A DNA stretch of 31,592 nt from Pleurotus djamor (Eukaryota > Basidiomycota > Agaricomycetes > Agaricales > Pleurotaceae), in NCBI GenBank assembly GCA_029747585.1, contig JAPEVF010000533.1, positions 1 through 31,592 of the forward strand, written 5' to 3'. The notes under the pieces were generated by a model. The model was given only the letters and a program-made list of their open reading frames with translations, made no database searches and was not told the DNA's origin. Numbering within the stretch: the stretch's first letter is position 1; each line of letters begins with the position of its first letter. This document shows, piece after piece, positions 10,681 through 20,149 of the stretch. Both the position numbers and the translations under genes were made by a program.

Positions 10681-11631
10681 ATGATCCAGATCACAGAAAG
10701 CTCGAAAGCGCAAGAAGCTGGCGCATCGTTTGCGAGTTCGAGTTACACGGAAATGTCATCTCCACCTCCGAGCGACACAAAAGACCGAAGTGTCCTCGCT
10801 GCACACCGCGACGTAGACAATCACGATCGTGAATCGATACAACCACCACCATACGAACCCGGCGCAGGATCAAGTTCGTCTGCCTATGCTTCCCAAGTGG
10901 CATCAACGTCAACGACACCAGAATCCTCCAACCACCCAGCGAATTACAGGCCTCCGGCATTCAGCCGCCTCCCCTCACAGGGTTCTGCTCACTCCTACTC
11001 CACTTTCGGAGCGATGTTCCTACTCGCATCCAGTAAATCCATTGCGAAAGGGTTCCCTGTTGTCCCTCCTCCGTCGATGACGCAACCGCATCCGTTTTCG
11101 ACACACGATGTGCTAGAGGATGAGTGGAAGAGGTGAGGATCTGTGTATTGACCACGTCGATGTGATGGGCTCTGATGCGTTATGCACGTTTAGTTTCGTG
11201 AATGATTTGAATCGCGTCGCAGAGGTTACGGAGAAGGATGTTGAACCGGCTTGGGGGATACCTATAGTAAGCTGGGTTCCGTACGTCAGTAAGTACACAT
11301 CCAATTCTTGCAACAACATGAGACTCACCTCTGTGAAGACAGCGCAGTAGCCATGGCGTACAAAGCACATCTCAAAAAGAAGCGAGCCTACACCGTCAAC
11401 GATAGGCTGTACGAATGGAATCATGTATGTTTTATCTTTCTCCGTGACCGTTCGATATTTGGCTGACGGCGGTTCCACTAGTACTTCTTCCATCCTCGAA
11501 GGATCGATGTCGCGTTGTTTCGCGGGCACCATAAGGTTGGCAAGGCGCATGAGAGTACGAAGGGGGACTGCCAGGCCTGTGAAAAGGATAAGGATTGCAG
11601 TTATCGGTTGTGGGTTCAGCCNTCTGGGTGN
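10681..11631 (+). CDS. hypothetical PPxY-motif protein, tandem copy 2
   Basis: Four exons (10681-11132, 11194-11288, 11339-11424, 11482-11631) encode about 260 residues. The 95-nt and 86-nt exons have the same lengths as in copy 1, which fixed the acceptor at 11338. QPPPYEPG recurs at residues 54-61 after an unrelated Ser-rich N-terminus, so the PPxY motif is kept while its surroundings diverge. The C-terminal block is conserved (KGFPVVPPPS, HPFSTHD, PIVSWVPY, DRLYEWNHYFFHPRRIDV, YRLWV). Copy 2 alone has a short Cys cluster near the end (CQACEKDKDC). The stop is read from TGN at 11629-11631; the N must be A for termination, as expected from alignment with copy 1. Confidence 0.8.
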
Positions 11632-12063
11632 CTAGCTGGAAGGCGAGGAGACGGAACCTTCACTGAACCTCCCTCCGAGGATACAGAGCGTTCTTATGGA
11701 CTTGCATCATATATGAGGATCCATGTATTTTATTACGATTGAACGACGACGATACATTTACTCGGTATATACAACCTACAGAAGCAAAAAGAAAGAAGTC
11801 AGAAACTGCTTGAACACATTCATCACAAACAAATGAACGAAACATCAGAAAAGCCGATATTTTCATTTCCCCCGTAGATCTACAAGCCCCCCAAGCCGGG
11901 CGAGCTACTCCAAAACGAAGTAGCCTACCATGCGTCCATCCGCGAAGATAGACGTGGCTCGAGAAAGCCTGGGATACCACGAGTTAATTCAACGAATGGA
12001 TGAACTTAGTTTTTTCGTCCTAAAGAATACAAAAACGGTGAAGGGGAAGTAGGTACTCACTAC
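11632..12063. other. convergent 3' spacer
   Basis: Lies between the 3' ends of PPxY copy 2 (plus) and the small gene at 12064 (minus). Probably 3' UTR of both. The minus-strand open frame 11660-11980 shows no exon-like sequence. Confidence 0.4.
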
Positions 12064-12601
12064 TTAATGCAAGTACGAGACGGTGGCCTGGTTCGTAAAA
12101 GATCCAACCTCCTCCGCGATGTCAGGTATCAGTGTTCCAGCACGCGTCAAAGTATGTCTAGAGAGAAGGGGTGATTAGTTTTCGTCGCGACCACAGTTGA
12201 GTTGGACGGTAAGAGTGAGAAAAAGATCAGATAGTGTTTTTGGTATGAGGTTGTCCACCAGAGATTTTGTCTCTTTCGGAAGCAGAACTGAATTTGTGAA
12301 TCATCACATACATAGGGCGGAGAAAGGGTTTGAAAAACAAGAAGAAAATTCGTGTACTCACCTCTGTCCGAAATAAAGCAACAGGGCGACAATGTTGGAA
12401 GGCAGAAGAAGGTAAACGTCCAAGCGCCCGAGCTGGGCGGTACCTTGTTTTATAAACTGTACAGTTCATTTCGATCTCAGACGCGGAGATCCAATCTCGC
12501 ACCGTTTGGTGGTCGTGAGTTGCGTCGTTGTTCCTGTTCCCAACTTCCTCCACACCATCATCATCGACTTCCACTACCAGCCGTCTAATGAGTATGCGCA
12601 T
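12064..12601 (-). CDS. small hypothetical protein with a hydrophobic segment
   Basis: Three exons on the minus strand (12601-12503, 12456-12362, 12157-12064) give 95 residues. Exon 2 carries the most protein-like stretch, LGRLDVYLLLPSNIVALLYFG, a probable membrane or hydrophobic helix. Exon 3 reads LTRAGTLIPDIAEEVGSF and ends at TAA. Exons 2 and 3 join cleanly in phase 2 across a GTGAGT...TAG intron that is long for this window (204 nt). Exon 1 is tentative: it is phase-compatible through a 46-nt intron but its acidic sequence may not be coding, and an upstream in-frame ATG exists beyond an N at 12630. Family unknown. Confidence 0.5.
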
Positions 12602-14021
12602 TCCTCGTCGCTTTGAATACGCGTTTTTTNCTTGATGATATTTATCCATTCTCGAGTTGGTGACGGTCATCCGATGATCCCTACTCGTAACATGCATCAC
12701 CAACTGATCCCATTTTTCTTTGCTTCCTTTTTGTTCTCACAAAACGGCGAACTGAATGCTTACCTCGGACTTTTATAGGTTTTTTCGTATTATGTTCGTA
12801 TCATCGTGATGCTCGCTATATGCTCTGGTGTGGTGGTGAGTATCCGGGCAGAAGCGTTCGCTTGGGATGAACTACGCTAGTGGGCGACGCTTTTGTCATG
12901 GGCCCATTGACTAGTACACACCACCCGCTGAAGCTCTGGTTTAACCGTTGCGTTTGGCGTGCCAAATGCTGATGGACTTTTCATTGGCTTTGTCCAGCAT
13001 ATGTGCGCATTGGAAAACTTGGTAGACTACTAACTAATCGTGAGTGTCGGTTTTCGTTTATTTCGGCTGCGCATCCCTTTTCCCCAAACCCGTTTTCTCT
13101 CCCGATGGCCGACGATGCTGTTAAACTATACAAGCATATGTCCGACTCTGAATGAAGGACAAATCATGTTCGACTGAGGCCTCAACCTTCTTCTGTGATT
13201 TCCTGTGTTCTTTTACATGATCGCTAACTCTATGTTCCAGGATATTCTTGCTTTTTCATGTATCATACCACCGTGTGTTGCTATATAATGAATGGAATAC
13301 GGCCTTCGATTACAGGTCAGCATCAGCCAACGGTCGCATGCTCGAGTTGGGATCCGGATGACGCCGTCGTCATTGAATGCTGATATTGCTGGTTGAGTAT
13401 GAAGGGATGTGTCGAACCCAGAGGGACTTCGTTGGTGGTTGCGAACGTCTGAGAGCGGAGGCTCGGAGATGGCATCGCCGTGTTTAAACTTGGGAGTGGT
13501 CCACGCATCCAACGGGGAGAAAAGAACTCGTACCTTGTTATCGCCCATGAAAACTTTCAGAACGGTTCCTGACTTCTCTTTCGCAGGTCGTAAGGAATAA
13601 TCTTGTCGTTGTGGGTGTCATCGGGGCAGAATCGAAAAAAAAGGAACCAAGTCCAGAAGGACCGCCGCACATAAGGCTCCTACGACACAATCCTTTAAGC
13701 CTTATACCCCACAGGACCGGCAGTCTGTCCTCGCCCTCATGCGGTTTACCGACCTTGGGGATTAGACAATTCAACTGGTTGCGAGTCAATTCCCTGAGAT
13801 TCGCCTTGTGCACCATGGTCATCAGAAGGAAGAGCTAGTTTGTGTGAAGCTTTCGACCCTGTGAGATGGATCCTCTCAATCTTGGTGGCTCCTCCAAGGC
13901 ATGTTCCAGAGTCTCGTCCGCCCTCTTTGGAGGAAGTCTGGAGTAAGAATTTTGCTCGTGATATCCGATACGACCGCTGAAACTGACTACATCTATGTAA
14001 TAGTGCTATGGAGTCTTGTGC
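12602..14021. other. long spacer with degenerate coding-like stretches
   Basis: About 1.4 kb without a complete gene. On the minus strand the frame around 13213-13616 contains a coding-like run (KSGTVLKVFMGDNKVRV, DAWTTPKFKHGDAI) without a start or good splice partners. On the plus strand 13625-13864 looks like an interrupted exon and is listed separately. The two overlap, so at most one is likely real. The rest shows nothing. Confidence 0.4.
13625..13864 (+). pseudogene. possible decayed exon of unknown gene
   Basis: The plus frame reads as a basic segment, then TPQDRQSVLALMRFTDLGD, an in-frame TAG at 13763-13765, then IQLVASQFPEIRLVHHGHQK and a stop at 13862-13864. The sequence on both sides of the TAG has ordinary protein composition and one frame, which suggests a coding relic with a nonsense mutation. 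No start, splice sites or recognisable domain were found. Confidence 0.25.
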
Positions 14022-15057
14022 TCATGTGTGCGCACTGAGCTTTTCGCCACCCCACTTCAAAAATATATCTGGCCACAATCCATCTGGGCCTTCGAACTCA
14101 GCCTTCCCAAATTCAGTGAAGCCCATGGATTTGTACCACTCAGCCTAGGCAGAAGTATCAGTACCAAGATGCGACGCAAGACAAGCAGTTCTCGCACGTT
14201 GGGTCTGTTCTGTGTTGCCAGTGCGATAATCTTTCCCTCTCTTTGGGCCTAGTCAATTATTGAGTACCTTTGACAGAACCAAAGGGGCTGGTGGGCATAC
14301 CCGAGCCATGACCGTTCGCACGACTGCTGTTGCCTGTCCGCGTCTTTGGTAGTCGGGGTCCGTAGCTACTATGCTGGCGTACCAAGAATCCAGATACTAT
14401 CAAGCGGCTCAGGCCATCGACAGTCACCCGAGAGGATAAGACCGACCTTGCGGCCAAGCGCAGCGCTCATGGGTACTGAATGTTTATTCGGGAACTGTCA
14501 ACTTCAAAGTCACCATCAGAGAACCCTCGATGACGAATATCTCACCTCTTTCGTCCACCATTCGATTGTTTCGGGCGATAACGCGGCCATAAAGTCGTTC
14601 CAACCTAGGGCGCGTTGTTCCTCGCTGTCGATTATTTTTCTCAAAGAATCTTTCTGCCGATATATGGAAAAGTCTTACGTATCGAAGATTCTTTCACCGG
14701 GTTTGAACCACGCGCCTATTGTTCGGATTTGACCTTGTTCATCGTTGACTGTGTAGATGACGCCCGCGACGTTGATAGCCCGCATCATCGAGCGGAACAG
14801 CGGTTCTATCAGGGCGTCGTTTCCGCCCGTCATCGTCCACAACGATGGATCTGGTGCAATCACATCATCAGCCCCCTGCTTTCACTCAATCTGAGACTCC
14901 CACCTCCATCATAGGCACGGACCAACAAGGCCACGACATGGTCTATCTGCGCATCTTATCCGCTAACTTTAGGTTCAGTTTCCAATGGGAACAGTTTGGA
15001 GGGGCCCGTACCGCTAAGGTGGACAACTAGGTTTACCAATGGGGTCACGCTGGCCAT
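14022..15057 (-). CDS. GNAT-family N-acetyltransferase, copy A
   Basis: Eight minus-strand exons (15057-15012, 14942-14904, 14850-14679, 14624-14546, 14494-14447, 14396-14301, 14248-14198, 14144-14022) encode 217 residues. Exon lengths 46, 39, 172, 79, 48, 96, 51, 123 match copy B (26055-27114) except exons 2 and 8; this comparison fixed the short 5' exons. Landmarks are DPSLWTMTGGNDALI near the start and the acetyl-CoA-binding motif A, ATDPDYQRRGQATAVV, with the Q-x-x-G-x-A pattern. The C-terminal block is EWYKSMGFTEFG...WPDIFLK. GNAT enzymes move acetyl from acetyl-CoA to an amine; the substrate is unknown. No frame break seen. It is divergent from the 7-TM gene and forms the left flank of the peptide/UstYa region. 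Confidence 0.85.
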
Positions 15058-15709
15058 AGTGCGCCTTCAATCAGTGGACTGGAGCTGATTGAATTTGGGT
15101 GCGTGGTTGTTTATATACCATTTTCTGAGAATGTTCATATGGATGACATTTAGCGTCTACGGATGCGCGCCCAAAGGATCTAGAGATGCGGTTCACAGGA
15201 TTCCTATTTCTCATGCATACGTGAGCGTGCCCGTTTGCGTCATCTTTGAAAAAAGTTTCTGATGATGAGTTAGTTCGCCTATGGGCGTGGGAGGCTTCAA
15301 CATTCCTTTGGCTGTGTCAGGCGAAAGATAAAGCCTGAGGATTTGATTGAAGATGGACACGCAAGGTCACCGGTCACCTAGAGAACCATACATGGGTGCG
15401 ATACGTGAAGCTTCCCCGATGATATCGCTAAGCTGTCGGGCCTGCGAACCTAGGATATTCTTAGCCGCCGTGCACTGGCTAAACTCCATCAAAGGAGGCA
15501 CATGCACGTACAATCCATCATCCATCTACATCTGTAGGCCCGGATGGAAGCTGGGATCAACATGCGACGTCAACAAGCTCGTTGAGGGCGTATCGTCCGT
15601 GGAAGTCATGCCGTATTGGATTTCCCTCGCTCGCATTGTGTGGTATAATTAGTTTCTCCCCTTATTCCCGTCCACAATCATCGCTTGCGCGTAGAGTGGT
15701 GTGCACACC
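15058..15709. other. divergent intergenic region between GNAT-A and the 7-TM gene
   Basis: 650 nt upstream of both genes, so it should hold both promoters. No clear TATA box close to either ATG. The plus open frame around 15347-15652 has no exon-like features. Confidence 0.4.
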
Positions 15710-16946
15710 ATGTCTGACTCCCCCGCTATCGGCTTGGAGCGCGCTATCTATTATGGCTTGGTCTTCATGTGCATCATCTATGGTATGGGAGTTCAGTTCG
15801 TCTGCGATGCGAGGAACGTTCTCTGATACCCGTTATCATTGCCCCCAGGTCTTGAAGTCTACATGTTTGCGCACACTGCTTACATCGCTGTATCAAACAG
15901 AGTGAAGCACCGCGTCCAAATGTCATACATCGTTATTGGAGGCTTGATGCTCGCGCTAGTCACCATCGCCACCTTCGTCAACATCGTCTTCTTGGAGTTT
16001 ATGTGGATCGACCACCGTGATGTCGAAGGTGGTCCGTTGGGGTACTTGGCAGCCAACAGTTCAATTTGGTGGCAAACCCTAGGCACCCTCTCGGACCAGT
16101 TAACAAACTTCTTGGGCGATGGTTTGATGGTAACCCGCTGTTTTTCTGTGATGTCGAATAAGGCTGACCCCTCAACTTTATTCGACTTTCTAGCTCTACC
16201 GCGTTTACATCATCTGCGATTCGGGCCTCCTTGTCCTTATTTTCCCCGTTCTATTATACTTGAGTTCCATTGGTCGGTTTTCTCCATTGATCGCTAGCAA
16301 CGAGAATGAAGCTCACGACATTTTCGTAGCTATGGCTCTCCTCACAGTCGTTCAAAGTGCCGTGCCTGGCAGCAACTTCTTCGTAGGAAAGACCGTCAAC
16401 TTCGGCGTTCCATGGGTCGCTCTTTCCGTCACCATAAATGTTTATTGTACGGTCGCCATCGTCTGGCGCCTCTACCTAGCGCGAAAGCAAATGCAGGAGC
16501 AGATCGGTCTAGCTCCAGAGATTATGGATACGTATACCGGCGTTACGGCTATCCTCGTGGAGTCTTCACTTCCCTTTAGTGTCCTCGGCATCGTGTTCGC
16601 TGTCACCTTTGGAAAGAACCTCGATGCGGGACCACCCTTCGCTTTTATCTGGGGTACTTTCTGCGTAAGTTTCTACCATATCTTAGGGTTTGACTCATCG
16701 CCTGACCTCAAGTGATGGTTCTAGGCATTGTCACCCCAGTTTATCCTCTACCGTGTTGCATTAGGGACAGCTTGGTCCCGGGACATTGCTTCCCAAATTC
16801 AGAGCCAGAGTCTCGAATTTGCCAGCGTCTCGAGGGGACACACTGCTTCTTCTGCTACCCAGGGAGTCCCACCTTCTACGTTAGTCGAGAAGTCGTCGTT
16901 CGTGAACGCTTCGAGTGGTTCGGACGTTGCACTACACGCAGTGTAA
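15710..16946 (+). CDS. fungal 7-TM receptor-like membrane protein
   Basis: Five exons (15710-15782, 15849-16129, 16194-16272, 16330-16664, 16725-16946) keep frame and encode 329 residues. Hydrophobic segments in order include AIYYGLVFMCIIYGLEVYMF, YIVIGGLMLALVTIATFVNI, LYRVYIICDSGLLVLIFPVL, FGVPWVALSVTINVYCTVAI and FSVLGIVFAVTF, consistent with about seven helices. A polar Ser-rich cytoplasmic tail follows SPQFILYRVALG. The layout (LYR.Y, a proline in PVLLYL, W.ALS..INV.CT, ILVESSLPF, LSPQ.ILYRV) is that of a large, uncharacterised basidiomycete membrane-protein family, recognised by general resemblance. Ligand and transport role are unknown. It lies 1.5 kb upstream of the peptide genes on the same strand. 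Confidence 0.82.
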
Positions 16947-18386
16947 AAGCGTCAAGGCGCTCCCCCTTCCCCTATACTATTTTCTTGAGGTCTACATTTC
17001 TTGTTTCTTGTCGATTTGTATGAGCAGTCATTGATCTCCCCCGGTTGCGACTATAGAGTAACCTCTCATGATCGCCCCCCTACTCCATTGACGTATCCCA
17101 TGCGTTGCCCGACGAAAGCATCCCACCCTGTACTGATGCGATTGCAATAGTTTCATCGAATCGGTGAACCTGGCGCCCGACATGATCGTCAACAGTCGGC
17201 TCCCAACCCTGGGCTGAGACAGCTCGAGGAGACCTGATTGAATTTGGTACTCTATCGTTGAAGCGTCTCGTTTGATCACAAACCTTGTCCAGTTGGAAGT
17301 GATTTTTCCCATCAACTACCGCAACAATGATACTAATGGCGAATAGAATATAGAACCTAGCCAAATCAAGTAGGAACTTGGTGCTGTCCATTCACAGCAA
17401 ATACGCCTGGCCTCTTTTGTCAAACTGTTCCGAGGACTACGAATCACCACGCCAGATCTCATGCCGCGGCTACCACCCCGCTCGCCGGTATTATCATTGA
17501 CATGAGAATAGACATAGGCTTTGATGAAGATGAGTATGAGGATCNTTTTTTTTTGTCGGACGGACGCGAACATCTTTGTTTTACCGCCCGGTGTCAGTAA
17601 TGGCGTTCTGCGCTGCTTCTACCCGAAGCTCCCTCATCCTACAGGAGTATATCCGTACTCTATGATCATCAGATGACTTAGTTGTATCACCAACATTCAG
17701 ACGACCATAATTTGAGTTCCGTAGTTATCGAGGATTGTAAACCAGAAGATGAAGCAGCTCCCCAAGTCTCTCAGAGCAGTATTCAAGGGCCCGTTCCAGA
17801 GAACAATCTTTATGGGTGGCAATGAAGATATACCTACAGAAGGAAAAAGACAGGATTGCATACTTCATTGCTGCTTGGAAGACACATCAACGTCTCCCAT
17901 ATCGAGCGCGTCGTTCCAATCAGGGGCAGCATTTCAGGGGCCCATCGGACTTGCGAGTTTCCAATTCGACCGTGGATTGGCTGACTTCTTCCCGAAGCCG
18001 CATGACTGTTCTCATCAGGAGAAACTCCTCAGGCCTTGAACAAGCCTTGAGATTCCTCATAGAGGCTTTGTTTGACAGGAAAAGCAAAGGTGTCAGACTC
18101 CGAACCAAGGCAGAAGGCATGCGATGTGAAAGTGATTGCTTGACTTCTTATCCGAGTAGCCAGAATCCACTCGATAATTGCTTCTTAGCTAGAAAGAGCT
18201 CGCAGAGTCCCACATAATTCTTTTAATCAACTTGGGATCAACCCCAGCAAATTTGTGTCTAACATGCAAGTCTGATATGCAAGCAGAATTGTCAGTGTCA
18301 TGTCAGAGCTCACATGCTTCGTCTGATATGAGATGGCTCCAATAAAATTGGATATGATGAGTAGAGGATGAGAGGGAGTGCCACTC
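16947..18386. other. long spacer with weak coding relics
   Basis: No supported gene. The minus strand at 17080-17391 has a hydrophobic run (FLLDLARFYILFAISIIVAV), and 17316-17573 reads ILILIFIKAYVYSHVNDN next to an N at 17545. Together they could be fragments of a decayed membrane-protein gene, but no consistent exon chain was found. Plus frames at 17749-18217 show no domain. Confidence 0.35.
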
Positions 18387-18395
18387 TATAAGAAG
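18387..18395 (+). promoter_or_regulatory. TATA-like element (TATAAGAAG) of peptide gene 1
   Basis: TATAAGAAG starts 67 nt before the ATG at 18454. The same nonamer precedes peptide gene 3, suggesting a shared promoter architecture. Confidence 0.5.
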
Positions 18396-18453
18396 GGAGG
18401 ATGTACTTCGACCGACACCCAAGCTCAGACTTTTGCAAGCAATTCCTCGCAAA

Positions 18454-18667
18454 ATGAAACTCAACCTCGGAGTCCTCGTCACCCTCGTCGTTGTCTACTG
18501 CGACATTTCTCAAGCTATCGCCGTACCTCAAGTCGACAAACGTACGCATCTCGAGTCCCATATCTTTACTGTCTCTCATACATATATTATCAGGTGCGGT
18601 CTCCGTGGGGGAGATCAAGGAACTAGCACCGGCACCACTCCTTTGGCTTAGGAGCACAACCAATTAG
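18454..18667 (+). CDS. small secreted precursor peptide 1 (LAPAPLxWL family)
   Basis: Two exons (18454-18541 and 18594-18667; 52-nt phase-1 intron) encode 53 residues. Exon 1 is a signal peptide (MKLNLGVLVTLVVVYC, then an Ala-rich cleavage region) plus a short pro-segment ending VPQVDK. The codon split by the intron makes the Arg of a dibasic KR, a Kex2-type site. Exon 2 gives AVSVGEIKELAPAPLLWL followed by RSTTN and TAG. The LAPAPLxWL block recurs in the two following genes, which confirms the splice choice. Role unknown. Leader plus tiny conserved C-terminus beside UstYa genes suggests a ribosomal peptide precursor or a secreted signalling peptide. An unspliced reading would stay open after KR but lose the conserved block. 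Confidence 0.78.
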
Positions 18668-19138
18668 CGACTGACGTGAGTGGAAACACTCAGTATAGGC
18701 ACAAGTAGCTGATACCAGCTTTTGTGAAGTCATCGCGCTACCTTCATTTCCCCTAATAGAGTTCCGGTCATTATCTTTGCTTGAAGACGGGCGGTTGGAG
18801 TGGAGAAATCAGAAATATGTTCAGTCGACAAAATGAACGCGTCCCCCTTGCCCCTGTCCTCCAATTTGGTGTTGTAAACTCGATGTTCATCTGTTCAGCG
18901 CTCAGCGTCTCAACGTTCATCCCTTTGCCTGCTAAAAGCGAAGGAACAGGGACCACAGCTAAGAGCGAGATATCCAGGAGAGCCTATCGCACATGCGGCA
19001 AGCGCATCCACATACCTCGATCCTGTGTCTCTTGAATTGCCGATTCCATCAGAATCCAGTTGATCGGGAACTGTGCTTACCGCGGGAGGTTCCCAAAGCA
19101 GATTCCACAGATACGTGCCTTCGAGAAGGGTGAAACGA
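18668..19138. other. spacer between peptide genes 1 and 2
   Basis: No gene supported. A frame at about 18840-18870 reads VPLAPVLQFG, slightly reminiscent of the LAPAPL block, but without a leader exon or splice site, so it may be chance or a dead copy. Confidence 0.35.
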
Positions 19139-19147
19139 GATAAATAG
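19139..19147 (+). promoter_or_regulatory. TATA-like element (GATAAATAG) of peptide gene 2
   Basis: GATAAATAG lies 70 nt upstream of the ATG at 19209, the same distance range as the TATAAGAAG elements of peptide genes 1 and 3. Confidence 0.4.
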
Positions 19148-19208
19148 CTTCAAAGCAGCGCACCTGTGTTTCATCCCAGAAGTGATTTGGAATCGTCGAC
19201 TGCACACT

Positions 19209-19410
19209 ATGAAGCTCACTTCGGCCATCTTCTTCGCTCTCTCTATACTCCACGCTCAGGCGGCACCAGCTCCGAACGCAGAGAAAAGTGCATCAAAAGT
19301 CTTCCTGCATCTCCTTCCTCGAGCTATTACTGATGGATATCACGAATACAGGCGAGCTAAACGCGCTGGCACCAGCCCCGTTAGACTGGTTAAAGAGTAC
19401 CACTAACTAG
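19209..19410 (+). CDS. small secreted precursor peptide 2 (LAPAPLxWL family)
   Basis: Two exons (19209-19287 and 19352-19410; 64-nt phase-1 intron, GTGCAT...ACAG) encode 45 residues. Exon 1 is a signal peptide (MKLTSAIFFALSILHAQA) plus a short pro-segment APAPNAEK. Exon 2 reads ELNALAPAPLDWLKSTTN. It shares LAPAPL, the WL pair and the STTN ending with peptide 1, and the 59-nt exon length with peptide 3. The unspliced transcript also stays open for 65 codons and would end in a different basic peptide containing RRAKR. The paralogue match makes the spliced form the likely product. No KR precedes the conserved block here. Confidence 0.78.
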
Positions 19411-19890
19411 AGATACTGTTCCCCTCATGTCAGTCAAGATTTTGCTCCCGAGTCTCAATCAAAGGGACTGACCAACTATTCAACAGACGTTGGAATCAGA
19501 CCTGAGCTTTCTGACTTTGATTAGAATGAAATACCACAAATCTCCGCGACCGCAGTCCGACGGCGAGCATCTTGAGCGAATAAGGCCAAATTAGGGACGC
19601 TCCAGGAGCCCCTTTTGAGAGCCAGAGGTGCTAATGAGGCCACACCTCACGTCCCCACCCTCTCCTCCGTGGGGAAACGGGTCCAAACTAGAGCTCAGAC
19701 GCCAACTGCGGTGCTGAATATTGACAGGATTATTTATGTTTCAATCATTCCCGTCAATTACAGCATGAGCTTGAGTTCCCCGTTTTCATCATGACCGTGG
19801 ATCTACGCCTACGTGACACGTTAGGTCCGATGAAACTGGGAATAGGAATAACCGCACCGTTGACTCCAGTAGCAGCCATTTACTTCCCGC
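19411..19890. other. spacer between peptide genes 2 and 3
   Basis: No gene or repeat supported. It must hold the promoter of peptide gene 3. Confidence 0.4.
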
Positions 19891-19899
19891 TATAAGAAG
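19891..19899 (+). promoter_or_regulatory. TATA-like element (TATAAGAAG) of peptide gene 3
   Basis: The nonamer TATAAGAAG is identical to the one before peptide gene 1 and starts 59 nt before the ATG at 19950. Confidence 0.5.
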
Positions 19900-19949
19900 A
19901 CTTGGCTTTTGCTTGGCCGTAAACGGTAAACACCCAACCCTTACGCATT

Positions 19950-20149
19950 ATGAAGTTCAACTTCGTCACACTCGTCGTCCTCGTCATCATCTACAGCACT
20001 TATGTGGAGGGCCTCGCCCTTCCAAAAGATAAACCAGGTCTGCACGTCATTGATGTTCTTGATTTTGCCTGCTAAGAAGATTCGCTGTAGACGAAGCCCA
20101 AGGGCTGGCACCAGCACCACTAGCGTGGTTAAACGAGGTAGCAAAATAG
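19950..20149 (+). CDS. small secreted precursor peptide 3 (LAPAPLxWL family)
   Basis: Two exons (19950-20037 and 20091-20149; 53-nt phase-1 intron with a CTAAG branch-like site and TGTAG acceptor) encode 48 residues. Exon 1 is 88 nt, exactly as in peptide 1, and gives a signal peptide (MKFNFVTLVVLVIIYS) plus a short pro-segment LPKDKP. Exon 2 is 59 nt, as in peptide 2, and reads DEAQGLAPAPLAWLNEVAK before TAG. The dibasic KR of peptide 1 is KP here, so Kex2 cleavage at that point is not obvious. Leader, intron phase and the LAPAPLxWL block make it a clear paralogue of the previous two. Confidence 0.78.

Noticed and set aside
18433..18651. Unspliced 72-residue reading of peptide gene 1
   Set aside because: It keeps the leader but loses the LAPAPLLWL block shared with the two neighbours; the intron has good GT-AG ends and normal length.
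18310..18663. 117-residue minus-strand open frame over peptide gene 1
   Set aside because: Antisense to the spliced peptide gene, with no domain or splice support.
18771..19035. Open frames on both strands containing LAPVLQFG, considered as a fourth LAPAPLxWL copy
   Set aside because: No leader exon, no splice sites and no WL pair; the resemblance is too short.
19941..20144. 67-residue minus-strand open frame over peptide gene 3
   Set aside because: Antisense shadow; the sense strand gives a leader and the shared C-terminal block.
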